In this document: one piece after another, positions 1 through 9,306 of the stretch
Layout: every line of letters begins with the position of its first letter
Position numbering within the stretch: position 1 is the first letter of the stretch
NCBI GenBank assembly: GCA_003225315.1
Contig: QHZD01000027.1
Span: 38,669 to 102,668, forward strand
DNA: 64,000 nt
Direction: 5' to 3'
DNA from: Acidobacteriota bacterium
GTDB lineage: Bacteria > Acidobacteriota > Terriglobia > Acidiferrales > UBA7541
The notes under the pieces: model-generated
Databases searched by the model: none
What the model was told of the DNA's origin: nothing
What the model saw: the letters and a program-made list of their open reading frames with translations, nothing else
Made by a program: the position numbers and the translations under genes

Positions 1-834
1 CGCCGCTGTTCGCCGCACGAAAATATCCCACGCGAATCGCCTCATCTTGAACAACGGCTTGCGCAAGCGCACCCTTCGTAATGCCCCGCCCGGCGTAAGC
101 TTGTGCGTCACATCCAACAGCGTGTACGAGTCCTTCACCCTGCCATAAAGCTGATAATTCCGTTCCTGTTCTTCACCGTTCCACACTTGTTCCTTGCCGC
201 CCGCGACGTGATTGTAATCATGATTTTGGTGCAGCACCGTCGCCGCTAGCGACGCATCCACCACCGGCAGATTTTGCTCCCGCACAGCTTTGATCAGCCA
301 GTGATCAAACCACAGCCGCCCGATTGCGAAATCCGGCACATGGGCATACATGCCTTTCGGGAAAACGAAAACATCTATGAACTTGTGGTCCCCGGCGACA
401 CCATCCGAGTTTCTCCGCGTTTTCATACGCGATTCCCAGCCCGCCTCAAAAGTCAGCGTCTCTGCAATGTCAATGTTGACGCGTTTAGAAACCATGAGGG
501 ACTTCGGAACTTGCCGCCGCACCTTTTCGAACGCCCGCGCAAAATCACTCAAAAGCACAATGTCCGCGTTGACGTAGCACATCCATTCGAAACTCGCCGC
601 CGCCTCCGCCTGCCGGAACATATCGCTCAGCAGCGGCGTGCCGTGTTCGTTCGTCGCCACGTTCGGCAAGTGTCGCAAGCCAAATTCCTGCGCCACCTCC
701 ATCGTTCCCTCATCATTTCCCAGAAGGATGATATCCGGACGCGGCTCCAGCTTCGTCCAGCTCTCAATGGCATTGTGCTGGATAACCCCAATGTGCCCTT
801 TGAACACCTTCGGGATCGTGAAAATTGTCAGCAC
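1..834 (-). CDS. glycosyltransferase-like protein, partial (3' end beyond left edge)
   Basis: Open minus-strand frame with no stop from a GTG at 834 to the window edge, so the C-terminus is missing. It is bounded upstream by an in-frame TGA at 838-840, which makes GTG 834 the first possible start; no clear ribosome site precedes it. The product reads as a soluble GT-A-like protein: an N-terminal strand (VLTIFTIPKVFKG), a region on a displayed gene-dosage-like sugar donor fold (PDIILLGNDEGT), and a CYVNADIVLL segment that could be the acidic metal-binding motif. It is the last visible gene of a surface-polysaccharide cluster, which supports a sugar-transfer role. The family call is from pattern recognition; donor and acceptor are unknown. 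Confidence 0.65.
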   Translation of the reverse strand, partial: MLTIFTIPKVFKGHIGVIQHNAIESWTKLEPRPDIILLGNDEGTMEVAQEFGLRHLPNVATNEHGTPLLSDMFRQAEAAASFEWMCYVNADIVLLSDFARAFEKVRRQVPKSLMVSKRVNIDIAETLTFEAGWESRMKTRRNSDGVAGDHKFIDVFVFPKGMYAHVPDFAIGRLWFDHWLIKAVREQNLPVVDASLAATVLHQNHDYNHVAGGKEQVWNGEEQERNYQLYGRVKDSYTLLDVTHKLTPGGALRRVRLRKPLFKMRRFAWDIFVRRTAA

Positions 835-902
835 ACTTCAAGCATAGCGAAAATAGCGTTCGCAACAAGTGAGTAGACCAGCCGCCAATTAAACACGTAA
901 TA

Positions 903-1739
903 CTAGGCCTGCGCGGTCAGCAGAAGATGCCAGCCCCAGCGGCGCTCCAGCAATCGAAAAAACGGCCGCGGCATCCAGCGGAAATACCATTCCTTGACGT
1001 ACCGATACTTCACGTAGTCCGCGATGCGGTAAGGAAAGATGTGCTCGGCCTGCACGTCCGTCACGCGGAAGCCGTGCCGTTCCAAGAGTTGCCGCCCTTC
1101 TCGCCGCGTGTAGGTGTACGTCACCGGGCATCCCGTTTGCGCTTCGGAGTTTTTCGCCACTACGTCCTGCAATTTCCAGAACTGGCCTTTGCCCTCCGTC
1201 GCCAAAATCCACGCAACTTTCCACGACCGCCGGTGATAGACCATGATCTTGACCGTTGTTCCCGGCCGCGTGTACTTCCGAAGCTGCTCCAGCACCGCCT
1301 CAGGATTCGGCGTGTGGTGGATTACGCCGAAGGAGTAAATCAAGTCATACGGCTCCGGCGGCACGAAAGCGCTGAGCTGTTCCGCATTCCCCGCGCAGAA
1401 ACGAATGTGGTCTTCCAATCCGAACACCGCGGCACGCTGGCGGGCCAGCTCCATGGACTTTTCCGAAAGGTCTACCGTCGTGACTTGCGCTCCCGCGCGC
1501 GCAAAATTGATCGTGTCCGTGCCAATCCCGCACCCGATTTCCAGCACCTTCTTCCCGCGCCACAGCGCGAACTCCGCGAATCCCGGTATGTGATATTCCA
1601 CAAAGTATTTTCGCGCCTCTACCTCGTCGAAGTATTCCTTCGTACCCACCGTCGCCGTCGAATGCCGTATGTTGCAGGGACGATCATTCCAATAATCCCT
1701 CACGCGAGAAATTTCGACATTGGCGAATGACATGGACAA
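903..1739 (-). CDS. class I SAM-dependent methyltransferase
   Basis: 278 residues. Motif I is clear at residues 65-73 (VLEIGCGIG), followed by an acidic residue at the end of strand 2 (D90) and a GVIHH segment at about 138-142 typical of Methyltransf_11/25 proteins. The first 60 residues form an extra N-terminal arm containing YWNDRPCNIRHS, common in methyltransferases found in polysaccharide and lipid gene clusters. The start lies 13 bp downstream of the stop of the preceding glycosyltransferase-like gene, so it is probably co-transcribed. The likely role is methylation of a sugar or lipid carrier of the exported glycan; the substrate is inferred from context only. Confidence 0.85.
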   Translation of the reverse strand: MSMSFANVEISRVRDYWNDRPCNIRHSTATVGTKEYFDEVEARKYFVEYHIPGFAEFALWRGKKVLEIGCGIGTDTINFARAGAQVTTVDLSEKSMELARQRAAVFGLEDHIRFCAGNAEQLSAFVPPEPYDLIYSFGVIHHTPNPEAVLEQLRKYTRPGTTVKIMVYHRRSWKVAWILATEGKGQFWKLQDVVAKNSEAQTGCPVTYTYTRREGRQLLERHGFRVTDVQAEHIFPYRIADYVKYRYVKEWYFRWMPRPFFRLLERRWGWHLLLTAQA

Positions 1740-1752
1740 CTATTCTCCCAAG

Positions 1753-2907
1753 CTAGCGGGGGTCTTTCATCTGTATCGCGCTTTGCAAATGATTCAGTGG
1801 CCGGACGTGGAAGTGCTCAAGTAACTCTGCGTCTTGAAAGGCAAGAACCTCGTGTTGGAGTTCTGGATTCTCCCGAAGCGCGCGGAGCCGCCTGGGCATA
1901 TCGGCCATACCCTTGCAAAGGCACAAGGGATGACAAAGCAACCGGTGGTAAGGCTTGTCCTTTTGGCCAATGCAAAGGCAGCCAAGCGCGGCAGCGTCGG
2001 CGAGGGCCTGGCCCGCGCCAGCGATACGTCCCACTGCAACATAATAGCGACATTCAGCTAGCTCGCGGAAGTAGTGGGCCGCGTCTCCCCATTGCGGGCT
2101 ATCGGAGATTCCATAAGTCTTCGCTTGGTTACTTGTGCGGCAGCGAATCTCAATTCCGAGGGAGTCTTGGAGTCGATAGAGCTCGGCTTGGGCCTCAGGG
2201 CACCATGCCTCGCCGAGTTGCTTCATCGCTAGCGTCATTAGTGTGCGCCAGTCGACCCAAGCGGCCTCCTGCTGGGATGACCCGAACAGGCTGCGCATAA
2301 GACGGTGGTCGTGTATATACGGGAATGAGACAGGCTGCGGAAGGGCCCGGAGTCGGTTCGGTGCAGCCATCATGTGGTCGAGAAAGAGGTCGTAGTTGGG
2401 AGCCGGTTTTCTTAGGGATTGCGCGTAGATACCATCCCAGTGTTCCTGCACGTAATATGCGTACAGGATCCTTGAGAGTTTGGGAGGGCTGAGGATGGGG
2501 TCGAATGTGATGACCACATCATAGTCAGAGAATGGAATGTCCTCAGGTGGCGTAATGTTTTTCACGTGTTTCTCGGTGAGTTCCGCACGTCCAGCAACAC
2601 GACGGATAGCGTCTCGGGTGTAGTCCGTCTCCAGCGTTTGCGGGATAATATACCAGTCGGCTTTGAGGACGCAGGTAAGTTCCCAATAGACGGCTTTACC
2701 GGGCCACATGTCAAAGAGACGCTCGGGAGATGTGTCCTTCCATAGCACTCCAGACCAAGGGCCAAATACGTCCAAGGCCTGTTTGACAAGGGCAGTTTTG
2801 AAGGGACGTTTTGTGACAGCATCGCCGGTCTGCCTGCGTGCCGAACGGAGGCGGGGGTAAGTTTTGCGCGCGACTCGTCGTGCCAGATCCTTAACCCAAT
2901 TGCTCAT
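1753..2907 (-). CDS. glycosyltransferase-like protein of unknown specificity
   Basis: 384 residues, soluble, with a basic N-terminus (WVKDLARRVARKTYPRLRS). I do not recognise a named family with certainty. The C-terminal third (AVGRIAGAGQALADAAALGCLCIG, then a helix-rich end) resembles the sugar-nucleotide-binding half of GT-B glycosyltransferases, where small residues precede a glycine-rich loop. The middle contains an acidic DYDVVITFDPIL strand. The start codon overlaps the stop of the upstream ABC ATPase gene by 4 bp (ATGA), so translation is likely coupled. A role in building or modifying the exported polysaccharide is inferred from the operon. Confidence 0.55.
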   Translation of the reverse strand: MSNWVKDLARRVARKTYPRLRSARRQTGDAVTKRPFKTALVKQALDVFGPWSGVLWKDTSPERLFDMWPGKAVYWELTCVLKADWYIIPQTLETDYTRDAIRRVAGRAELTEKHVKNITPPEDIPFSDYDVVITFDPILSPPKLSRILYAYYVQEHWDGIYAQSLRKPAPNYDLFLDHMMAAPNRLRALPQPVSFPYIHDHRLMRSLFGSSQQEAAWVDWRTLMTLAMKQLGEAWCPEAQAELYRLQDSLGIEIRCRTSNQAKTYGISDSPQWGDAAHYFRELAECRYYVAVGRIAGAGQALADAAALGCLCIGQKDKPYHRLLCHPLCLCKGMADMPRRLRALRENPELQHEVLAFQDAELLEHFHVRPLNHLQSAIQMKDPR

Positions 2908-4133
2908 TTCTCTTTCGTAGCTGGGGAGGATGAGACTGAGAATTCATCGGGCAAGTTGAGCATTCCGTTCCATTCGTCGCTTGGATGTTGGTAATTCTCG
3001 GTTGCTACCGTAAGCTCGGGGAGACAATCCCAGAGATCCAGAAGCTCGTCCATGTTATACAAACTCAAGTGCCAGTAGTAAGGACCAGGCTTCAGCGGAA
3101 GCATCGGGAAGTTGTGACGGAATTCATGCTCTCCGACAGCGAGGTCTGCGAAAGCAACGTCCGTAGCCCACACGAGGTGCTGATCTGGATTAAATAGTGC
3201 GATCCCATGGTGACCTTTGCGGATGGGTTCATGGAGTTGAAGCGTGAACTGGATCGTCGTTCTGCCAACACTTGCAAGGGTATGAGGGTCGTCGCCGTCG
3301 GGCTCAATGATTTGCCATTTAGTGAAATGGCCTTTGGAATTGACCGGCCGCTCTTGGGAATGTCCATTTGAGTCTCCACGAGCCATCGCAGATTCGTAAG
3401 CGGAGACAACTTCATGCGTGGAGCCATTCTGGCGAACAGACCCGTCATCGATCCACACCACGCGATGGCACAGCCGCCGAATCTGGTTGAGCTGATGCGA
3501 AACGAGGACCACCGTGCGCCCCGCTCGCGCCACATCTCCCATTTTCCCCAGGCACTTCTTCTGGAAGTTGATGTCGCCCACCGCCAGCACTTCATCGACT
3601 AGCAGAATCTCCGGCTCCAGGTGCGCCGCCACGGCGAATGCCAGCCGCACGTACATGCCGGAGGAATAATGCTTTACGGGCGTATCGATGAATTTTTCCA
3701 ATTCCGCGAAGGCCACGATTTCATCGAACTTCCGCTCGATCTCCGCTTTGCTCATCCCCAGGATCGCCCCGGAAAGAAACGTGTTCTCGCGACCCGTCAG
3801 CTCCGGGTGAAATCCTGTCCCCACTTCCAGTAACGAGCCGACTCGCCCGTGAATCTCCGCCCAGCCTTCCGTGGGCCTCGTGATCCGCGACAGAATCTTC
3901 AGCAACGTCGTCTTTCCCGCCCCATTGCGCCCGATCAATCCAAGAACTTCCCCTTCTTTCACTTCCAGCGAAACGTCTTTCAGCGCCCAGAACGTCTCTT
4001 CCTTTTTCCTGCGTAGCGAAGCAATCGGCGACCGCACGAAATCTTCCAGCGCATGCCGCAGCCCGTCGTCCACCTGCAGCCCCCGCCTGTACCGCTTCCC
4101 CAGCCCTTCGCCATGGATCACCACGGTGCTCAT
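2904..4133 (-). CDS. polysaccharide ABC transporter ATP-binding protein (Wzt-like)
   Basis: 409 residues. The nucleotide-binding domain occupies about residues 1-250: Walker A GRNGAGKT at 68-75, ABC signature YSSGM at 156-160, Walker B ILLVDE at 176-181 and the H-loop in VLVSHQ. The YSSGMYVRLAFAVA form of the signature region is typical of TagH/Wzt/KpsT-type exporters of polysaccharides. A C-terminal beta-rich domain (about 265-400) resembles the Wzt carbohydrate-binding domain that recognises a modified glycan end. It probably energises the ABC-2 permease encoded at 6632-7501. The start overlaps the stop of the acyltransferase gene by 4 bp. Confidence 0.92.
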   Translation of the reverse strand: MSTVVIHGEGLGKRYRRGLQVDDGLRHALEDFVRSPIASLRRKKEETFWALKDVSLEVKEGEVLGLIGRNGAGKTTLLKILSRITRPTEGWAEIHGRVGSLLEVGTGFHPELTGRENTFLSGAILGMSKAEIERKFDEIVAFAELEKFIDTPVKHYSSGMYVRLAFAVAAHLEPEILLVDEVLAVGDINFQKKCLGKMGDVARAGRTVVLVSHQLNQIRRLCHRVVWIDDGSVRQNGSTHEVVSAYESAMARGDSNGHSQERPVNSKGHFTKWQIIEPDGDDPHTLASVGRTTIQFTLQLHEPIRKGHHGIALFNPDQHLVWATDVAFADLAVGEHEFRHNFPMLPLKPGPYYWHLSLYNMDELLDLWDCLPELTVATENYQHPSDEWNGMLNLPDEFSVSSSPATKEK

Positions 4134-5362
4134 GGATACGCCGCCTCCGCCGATGGCCGAGGAACAGCCTTTGCCGATGGTTCAGCGAACGTATAACTGG
4201 AACGGTGGCCTAACCGTATCAGTGGGCTCTCGAAATACCGCCAGGAGAGGCGCGCGGCCACCAGAGTCAGTGCGAGCGCAGTGAGCGCGGTCAAGAAAGC
4301 AAGAGCGTTTGTTATCTGCGGGAAGTGTCCCCAGAAATAGCGAAAAAGGAATCCTACTATCGCTTGATGAAGAAGATAGGTGCCGTAGGCGATCCCGCCC
4401 AGCCAGCCGAGCCACTTAAATCTCAGCGCGCGGCTGATAAAACTATTCGGTCTGGTCACCGAGAAGAGAAGCACGCTGACATAAAAAAGAGCCAACCAAG
4501 TGTAACCAAACGTCCGCATTATGGAATCTGTAAAGGCGGGCGATTTCCAGCCTAGAAAACCGATACCGATTAAGAGAATGGGCATCAAAATGGCGAAAAA
4601 TAGATTATTACTCCGGATTCGATCTCTCCATGCGTCATCCCGAATCAGAATTGCCGCTAGGACGCCAAGCAGCAGAGCGTCTGCGCGGCATGGCATAAGG
4701 ACGAAACCAGCTATCCAATTATGCGGCCAGATCAGCCGGATAGCGACACGCGCCAAAGGTGCCATGCAAATCCCGCCGAGGACCCACGCCCAAAGCTTGC
4801 GGCCGGTGAAGAACCGGACGATCAGCGGCAGCGTGAGATAAAACTGCTCTTCGATCGCCAGCGACCACGTGACCCCCAAAGCGTTGCCGCCAAAGTCCAT
4901 CGCGCGGACCATCCAGAAATTCTGTGTGAAAGTCCAAAAAAAGTACCACGGCGGATGTGCCGGAGTCAGCCACGTGCCGTGATGCGTGCGCTGCGCCAAA
5001 AGCAGGAACGTCGGAACGATGAGGAGGACAGCAGCATAAATAGGGACGATCCGGAAAAAACGGCGTGTGTAGAAGACTTGGAAATAGTTGCTGGCCTTGC
5101 GCGCATCCAGGAGGATTCCACCGATGAGGAAGCCGGACAATACAAAAAACAGATCCACGCCGCTCCAAGTTAGCCGCCCGAAGACTAAGGCGTACGAAAG
5201 CGGTGTGCCAGGAGCGGTTACTGTAGGAACCATAAAGTAGTGCCAAATCAATACGCTGCCGATGGCTAGCCCACGCAGGCCGTCCAGCTCCGGGATCCGG
5301 CCGGAAAGATTGAGCGGGGCCGCATTCCCGATCTTTTCTCCGTGAATGACTGCTTCCCTCAT
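4130..5362 (-). CDS. acyltransferase family 3 (OafA/YrhL-like) membrane protein
   Basis: 410 residues from the ATG at 5362, which overlaps the stop of the FkbM gene by 4 bp (ATGA); a longer upstream frame exists but lies wholly inside that gene. Family features are the N-terminal RIPELDGLRGLAI motif, His-41 in the first membrane helix (WHYF), about ten hydrophobic helices, and the GVDLFFVLSGFLIGG signature. Such integral membrane enzymes transfer acyl groups, often acetyl, to lipopolysaccharide O-antigens or exopolysaccharides. Placement between a methyltransferase and the export ATPase fits decoration of the glycan before export. Confidence 0.9.
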   Translation of the reverse strand: MREAVIHGEKIGNAAPLNLSGRIPELDGLRGLAIGSVLIWHYFMVPTVTAPGTPLSYALVFGRLTWSGVDLFFVLSGFLIGGILLDARKASNYFQVFYTRRFFRIVPIYAAVLLIVPTFLLLAQRTHHGTWLTPAHPPWYFFWTFTQNFWMVRAMDFGGNALGVTWSLAIEEQFYLTLPLIVRFFTGRKLWAWVLGGICMAPLARVAIRLIWPHNWIAGFVLMPCRADALLLGVLAAILIRDDAWRDRIRSNNLFFAILMPILLIGIGFLGWKSPAFTDSIMRTFGYTWLALFYVSVLLFSVTRPNSFISRALRFKWLGWLGGIAYGTYLLHQAIVGFLFRYFWGHFPQITNALAFLTALTALALTLVAARLSWRYFESPLIRLGHRSSYTFAEPSAKAVPRPSAEAAYP

Positions 5363-6174
5363 GAGAGCTTCTTGGCCTGCTCCGCGAACTGCGCTTTCAT
5401 TTCGCGGGTTGAAGCTTCGCGCTGCTCGGGAGTGGCGAAGGCGTGAGATCGACGGAAGGGACCATCCTCGCGGACGAAGATCATGTCTACCTGGGCCAGT
5501 GCGCCGTCGAGTGGACGATAGTTGACGCCAAATATGTCGTAGGCAACGAAGCCGCATTGCTTCATGAAGTGGACAATGTCATAGAACTGTGGCCCTCCGA
5601 TCATGGTGCCGAAAAAAGTGACTTCGATGATTACGGCCTCGGTCTTCTGGAGCGTGCGTGTAGCGCCTGCGAGGATTTGGAGCTCCGCGCCCTGTACGTC
5701 GACTTTGATGAGATACGGGCCCAGGAGTTTCCTTTCGGCGCACTGCTGGTCGATGGTCACGACGGGCACCGTACGGGGAGTTCCGTCGACGGAGGCGCCT
5801 TCGACTTCTCTAAGAAGGCTGGAACCGACTTTGTCGGCATGGACGTTGAGAGTGGCGGAGCCCGGCGCTTGGCCAGCGGCGGCGAGAACATATTGGGCGT
5901 TATACCCCGAACAGATTTTCTGGAGAAAGGGCTCGAACTCGGCTAGTGGCTCGATGAGGAGGATGGAGGCGGAGGGGAAGGTGGAGTAAAGCTCAGGAGT
6001 GGCGCTGGCTACGCCGGCGTCAATGACGGTGCGGGGCTGGAAGCCGAGGCGCGCAAGCTGGGCGAGCCCGCCGGCCATACTGGCGCGCTCGGGCGTCGCG
6101 GGACGGCGGCGCCGGATGTCTAGGCCGAAGGCGTTGAAGAGACGGACAACGAGATGCTTCACGGATGCAGTCAT
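5359..6174 (-). CDS. FkbM family methyltransferase
   Basis: 271 residues. The core shows TVIDAGVASATPELYSTF (SAM-binding motif I region, residues about 48-66), ILLIEPLAEF (motif II acid) and the family hallmark LLGPYLIKVDVQGAELQILAGA in the middle. FkbM proteins O-methylate sugars or polyketides and are frequent in surface-glycan loci. It is the first gene of the tightly coupled FkbM, acyltransferase, ATPase and glycosyltransferase series, each pair overlapping or within 13 bp. Its upstream side is a 457-bp repeat-bearing gap, so it may have its own promoter there. Confidence 0.9.
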   Translation of the reverse strand: MTASVKHLVVRLFNAFGLDIRRRRPATPERASMAGGLAQLARLGFQPRTVIDAGVASATPELYSTFPSASILLIEPLAEFEPFLQKICSGYNAQYVLAAAGQAPGSATLNVHADKVGSSLLREVEGASVDGTPRTVPVVTIDQQCAERKLLGPYLIKVDVQGAELQILAGATRTLQKTEAVIIEVTFFGTMIGGPQFYDIVHFMKQCGFVAYDIFGVNYRPLDGALAQVDMIFVREDGPFRRSHAFATPEQREASTREMKAQFAEQAKKLS

Positions 6175-6486
6175 ACCGTGCTACCGCACCGCTGTTTCGT
6201 GAGGATGACCGCCTGATTCACTGTTCTAAGTCGCTCTTTCTGAATAGTTTATGTTTTGCTTGACGAGACGTTACCTTCATGCTATCATTCCCCGTGAATT
6301 GGCCTTCCCATCCCCGCTGCGAAGCATCCGTTAGCGCCTACACTACCGTGGGCGCTTTCTCCTCTCTTCATCCGTCTCCCTTTTTTAGTTTCAGCTGTTC
6401 ATTCTCCGGTTCCTTCACGGGCCCCAAGACCTCCGTGGCCTCAGTGCCAATGTTTAGTTCCCCCTCGCCAAGCCTTCACGCTTCGT

Positions 6487-6584
6487 CCCATAAGTCCTTT
6501 AACTGCAACACTTATGGGCCTTCCCCGTAAGTGCTGCAAACAAAAGACTTACAGGCAGGCCAAACCCTTTAGATGCAACACTTA
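6487..6584. repeat. cluster of direct and inverted repeats (REP-like)
   Basis: Two 19-bp direct copies, CCTTTAACTGCAACACTTA (from about 6496) and CCTTTAGATGCAACACTTA (from about 6566), differ at two positions. Between them an inverted copy of the core, TAAGTGCTGCA (6528-6538), can pair with TGCAACACTTA at 6504-6514. CCCATAAG and CTTATGGG form a further pair around the first copy. Such nested palindromes in an intergenic gap resemble REP/BIME-type elements; whether it is multicopy in the genome cannot be seen here. Confidence 0.6.
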
Positions 6585-6585
6585 C

Positions 6586-6610
6586 AAAAAACTGGGGGGA
6601 GGGTACCCCC
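6586..6610 (-). terminator. candidate rho-independent terminator of the permease gene
   Basis: Read on the minus strand, a GGGGG / CCCCC stem around a short TACCCT loop is followed by CAG and a run of seven T (plus-strand A run 6585-6591). It lies 22 bp beyond the permease stop codon at 6632. GC-rich stem plus T-tract is the classic intrinsic terminator layout. The GGGTACCC core is also part of the repeat cluster. Confidence 0.55.
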
Positions 6611-6631
6611 AACTCAACATGGGGATCCGCG

Positions 6632-7501
6632 TCACACGCGATCCGCAACGGAAGTCTCCATGCGGTTGAAAAAAACCAGCCCACCAAGAACAACCAGCGC
6701 CACCGCGAAAGCCGAAGCCAGCAGCAGCAGGCTAGGCGCTTGCCCGCGCCCGGTAATGGCCCAGCGGAAACCGTCAATCACTCCCGCCATGGGGTTGAGC
6801 CCGTACAGCCACCGCCAGCGCACCGGAACGAGCGAGGAAGGGTACGCCACCGGAGAAGCGAACATCCAGAACTGGATCAGAAATGGAATCACGTACCGCA
6901 CGTCGCGGTACAGAGCATTTAGAGCCGATAGCCACAATCCCACGCCCAGCGCGGTGAAAAAAGCGAGCGCCAGCAGCGCCGGCAGCCACAGCGCGGCAAG
7001 CGTGGGGCGGATTCCATAAGCCAAAGTGAAAATCGCCAGCACCACGAAGCCGATCGCGAAATCCACCAGGCCGGAAAGCGCCGCGGAGATGGGAAGAATG
7101 AGGCGCGGGAAGTACACTTTGGTGATCAGCCGCTGGTTGTCCACGACGACGTTGGTGGTCATTTGCAGGGCGTAGGAAAAATAAGTCCAGGGAACGAGCG
7201 CCGCAAAATAAAAAATGGGATACGGCAATCCCTCCGACGGCAGCTTCGCGAGGCGCCCGAAAAATAATGTAAACGCCAGCATGGTGAGCACCGGTTGCAA
7301 AACAACCCAAAGGACGCCGATGGCGGTTTGTTTGTAGCGGATCTTGACGTCGCGCCAGACAAAAAAATAAAGCAGCTCGCGGTAGGCCCAGACTTCGCGG
7401 AGACGCAGCTCGAGGAGGCCGCGGGGGGGCTCGATCCGAATGGTGGCGGAGAAACCGGAGTGCAACGGAAGAGCGGCGCTCGATTGAGGGACGGAAGCCA
7501 T
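6632..7501 (-). CDS. ABC-2 type polysaccharide export permease (Wzm-like)
   Basis: 289 residues with about six membrane helices. The N-terminal ELRLREVWAYRELLYFFVWRDVKIRYKQTAIG-type segment (read from residue 29 on) is characteristic of TagG/Wzm/KpsM permeases: an amphipathic interface helix before the first membrane span. A central NQRLITKVYFPRLILP element is also conserved in the family. It should form the channel partner of the ATPase at 2904-4133, although four genes and a terminator-like hairpin separate them. The protein would move an undecaprenol- or lipid-linked glycan across the inner membrane. Confidence 0.92.
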   Translation of the reverse strand: MASVPQSSAALPLHSGFSATIRIEPPRGLLELRLREVWAYRELLYFFVWRDVKIRYKQTAIGVLWVVLQPVLTMLAFTLFFGRLAKLPSEGLPYPIFYFAALVPWTYFSYALQMTTNVVVDNQRLITKVYFPRLILPISAALSGLVDFAIGFVVLAIFTLAYGIRPTLAALWLPALLALAFFTALGVGLWLSALNALYRDVRYVIPFLIQFWMFASPVAYPSSLVPVRWRWLYGLNPMAGVIDGFRWAITGRGQAPSLLLLASAFAVALVVLGGLVFFNRMETSVADRV

Positions 7502-7596
7502 GCGAGAATCGAAAACTCCTGAGAGCGAAATGAACCCTTCGCTAGAGTATCAAAGAAAAGAGTCGAGAAAGAACGTATTGCACGGCAACAAATGTT

Positions 7597-9063
7597 TCAG
7601 GGAGCTGGAGGATTTTTTTTGAGCTGCTGGATGTCCCGGTCCTCGATCTGCTGCATGAGGGCTTTGCGGCGGAAGATGTAGGCGCGAAGCTGGGTGGAGA
7701 GCTGTCGGGGGACAACGAAGAATTGGTTACGGGCAACTTCCGAAAAAGAGACCGGGCCCCGCGCTGGGATCAGATGCGCGCCCCACTGAAAAATGAAACC
7801 GGCATTCCACGCCACCAGGAAAAAACAGAGCGCCGCGGAGATAGCGAAAGCACGGCCCGCGGAACGAAACAATATGCCGAATCGCTGGAGCAGCATCGCA
7901 AAGCCAAAAATAAAGACGGACGTGAGCGGGATGAAGTACCGGTTTCCGAAGGAGGCCGTGCCATGCCAATAGGGATAACTGGAAATCAGGTAGTAATAAG
8001 CGGCTGCGCCAACGCCGAGATATAAGGTGATGGATTTCGCCGCGCGCGGCGCGAAAAAAAGGCCTGCGACGGACAGCGCAAGAATCGGAGTCCAGGTGAA
8101 AAGCCCGTGTTCGGCGGAGAAGAGAATGGAGCGCCAGTAGGGCGCGGTCCAGTCCCACGCCAGTTCGCTGTAAGTGCCGAAGCGAAATATTCCTCCAAAA
8201 ATGATCCAGCGCGTGACCAGTGTGGGGATAAACACCATAATCGCTACAACTAAGAAGGATGCGTTTGCCGTAAAGAGCTGCGCTGCTTTGCGAAAGTTTT
8301 TCTCTTTCCAGGAGCTCCAATACGCAAGTAGGGACTCGATCAGAGGGAGAAGAAGAAAAACACCGTTGGGGAAATAGACATCGACCAACAAGCCGGCGAG
8401 AAGCCCGAGAAGAATCCATTGAAAAGTAGTGCGGCAATCACGCGTGCGATCCCAATACCAGAGAAAGAGGGCCACAGCGAATGCAGAATGCGCGTGGGAC
8501 CAGGCAGGATTGAAATACATGTAGACGGGAAGCGAACTGGCGCCCCAGATGGCAACAGTGGAAAGGAGGGCCCAGCGCTCTTCGATATACTTTCTGGCAA
8601 GCAAATAGGAAAAAAGCAAGCCAAGGAAACCATAGGTCGAGGTGCCAAGCGCCATGGCCAGGAGATAAGGGGTAGAAAAACCATTAGCGGGGATATGCGC
8701 ACCAAGCGCGTTTGCAACAAGCACAAAAGAGTGCGCTGCCAGCAGGAACGGACTCCAAAGGATGGCCGGTCCAATGGTGAAGAGGTTAGCGACGTACCCG
8801 GTCCCCGTGTACTCGTTAGGACTAAGCTGACCGTTGGGGAGAGTTCGCGCCTGCGAAAAATAAAGGTTCGCGTGCCTCCAGTCTTCCTCGAATCGCAGAT
8901 TGTGCTGGATGAGAAGCGCGCGAGCGTAAGCGTAGTATCCGACGCCGTCCCCGTGCACGATCGGATTGAGCAAGAGAAGCGAGAGAATCCAGAGAAGGAG
9001 AAGCAGCCGCTCCGATTGGCGCGGAGACCACGCGGGCGATGACCTGAAGTCTTGTTGGTTCAC
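7597..9063 (-). CDS. polytopic membrane protein, GT-C glycosyltransferase-like
   Basis: 488 residues with about ten to twelve hydrophobic helices. The first luminal loop carries GDGVGYYAYARALL, an acidic motif in the position where GT-C fold glycosyltransferases (ArnT/PMT-like) hold their catalytic Asp, and this loop is followed by a soluble stretch before helix 2. Length and topology fit the large acidobacterial set of uncharacterised GT-C-like proteins. It would use a polyprenyl-phosphate sugar as donor. It is the most upstream gene of the minus-strand polysaccharide block, 95 bp from the permease. The exact family is uncertain. Confidence 0.6.
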   Translation of the reverse strand: MNQQDFRSSPAWSPRQSERLLLLLWILSLLLLNPIVHGDGVGYYAYARALLIQHNLRFEEDWRHANLYFSQARTLPNGQLSPNEYTGTGYVANLFTIGPAILWSPFLLAAHSFVLVANALGAHIPANGFSTPYLLAMALGTSTYGFLGLLFSYLLARKYIEERWALLSTVAIWGASSLPVYMYFNPAWSHAHSAFAVALFLWYWDRTRDCRTTFQWILLGLLAGLLVDVYFPNGVFLLLPLIESLLAYWSSWKEKNFRKAAQLFTANASFLVVAIMVFIPTLVTRWIIFGGIFRFGTYSELAWDWTAPYWRSILFSAEHGLFTWTPILALSVAGLFFAPRAAKSITLYLGVGAAAYYYLISSYPYWHGTASFGNRYFIPLTSVFIFGFAMLLQRFGILFRSAGRAFAISAALCFFLVAWNAGFIFQWGAHLIPARGPVSFSEVARNQFFVVPRQLSTQLRAYIFRRKALMQQIEDRDIQQLKKNPPAP

Positions 9064-9306
9064 GAACGATTTTACCTGCCGAAACTTTTTCGTAATTCCG
9101 GCTACCTTTGTTACAGGGCAGCGTAATGACGTGGAACTAATTCCGCAAGGCCGCTGAAAGGAACCTGGTAAATGCCAGAAATCGTGGCGATATTGTACCG
9201 CACGATTTTATTTTGTGAGTCAAATATCCGTGAGCCGGGATGAGGTTGGATCTGCTCTGACATCAGTCATGTAGCCTGAGTGGGACATCTCTGGAGTTGG
9301 CTCACC

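Larger units (their letters stand above)
6175..6631. other. 457-bp intergenic region between permease and FkbM gene
   Basis: No convincing protein-coding frame. The half nearest the permease (6480-6625) is filled with inverted and direct repeats described separately; the half nearest FkbM (6175-6480) is pyrimidine-rich on the plus strand and shows no strong promoter that I can defend, though the FkbM operon must be expressed from here if the hairpin at 6594-6610 terminates the permease transcript. Confidence 0.6.

Noticed and set aside
5363..5557. N-terminal extension of the acyltransferase
   Set aside because: The extension lies inside the FkbM gene and is basic and unlike the family; the ATG at 5362 has an ATGA overlap.
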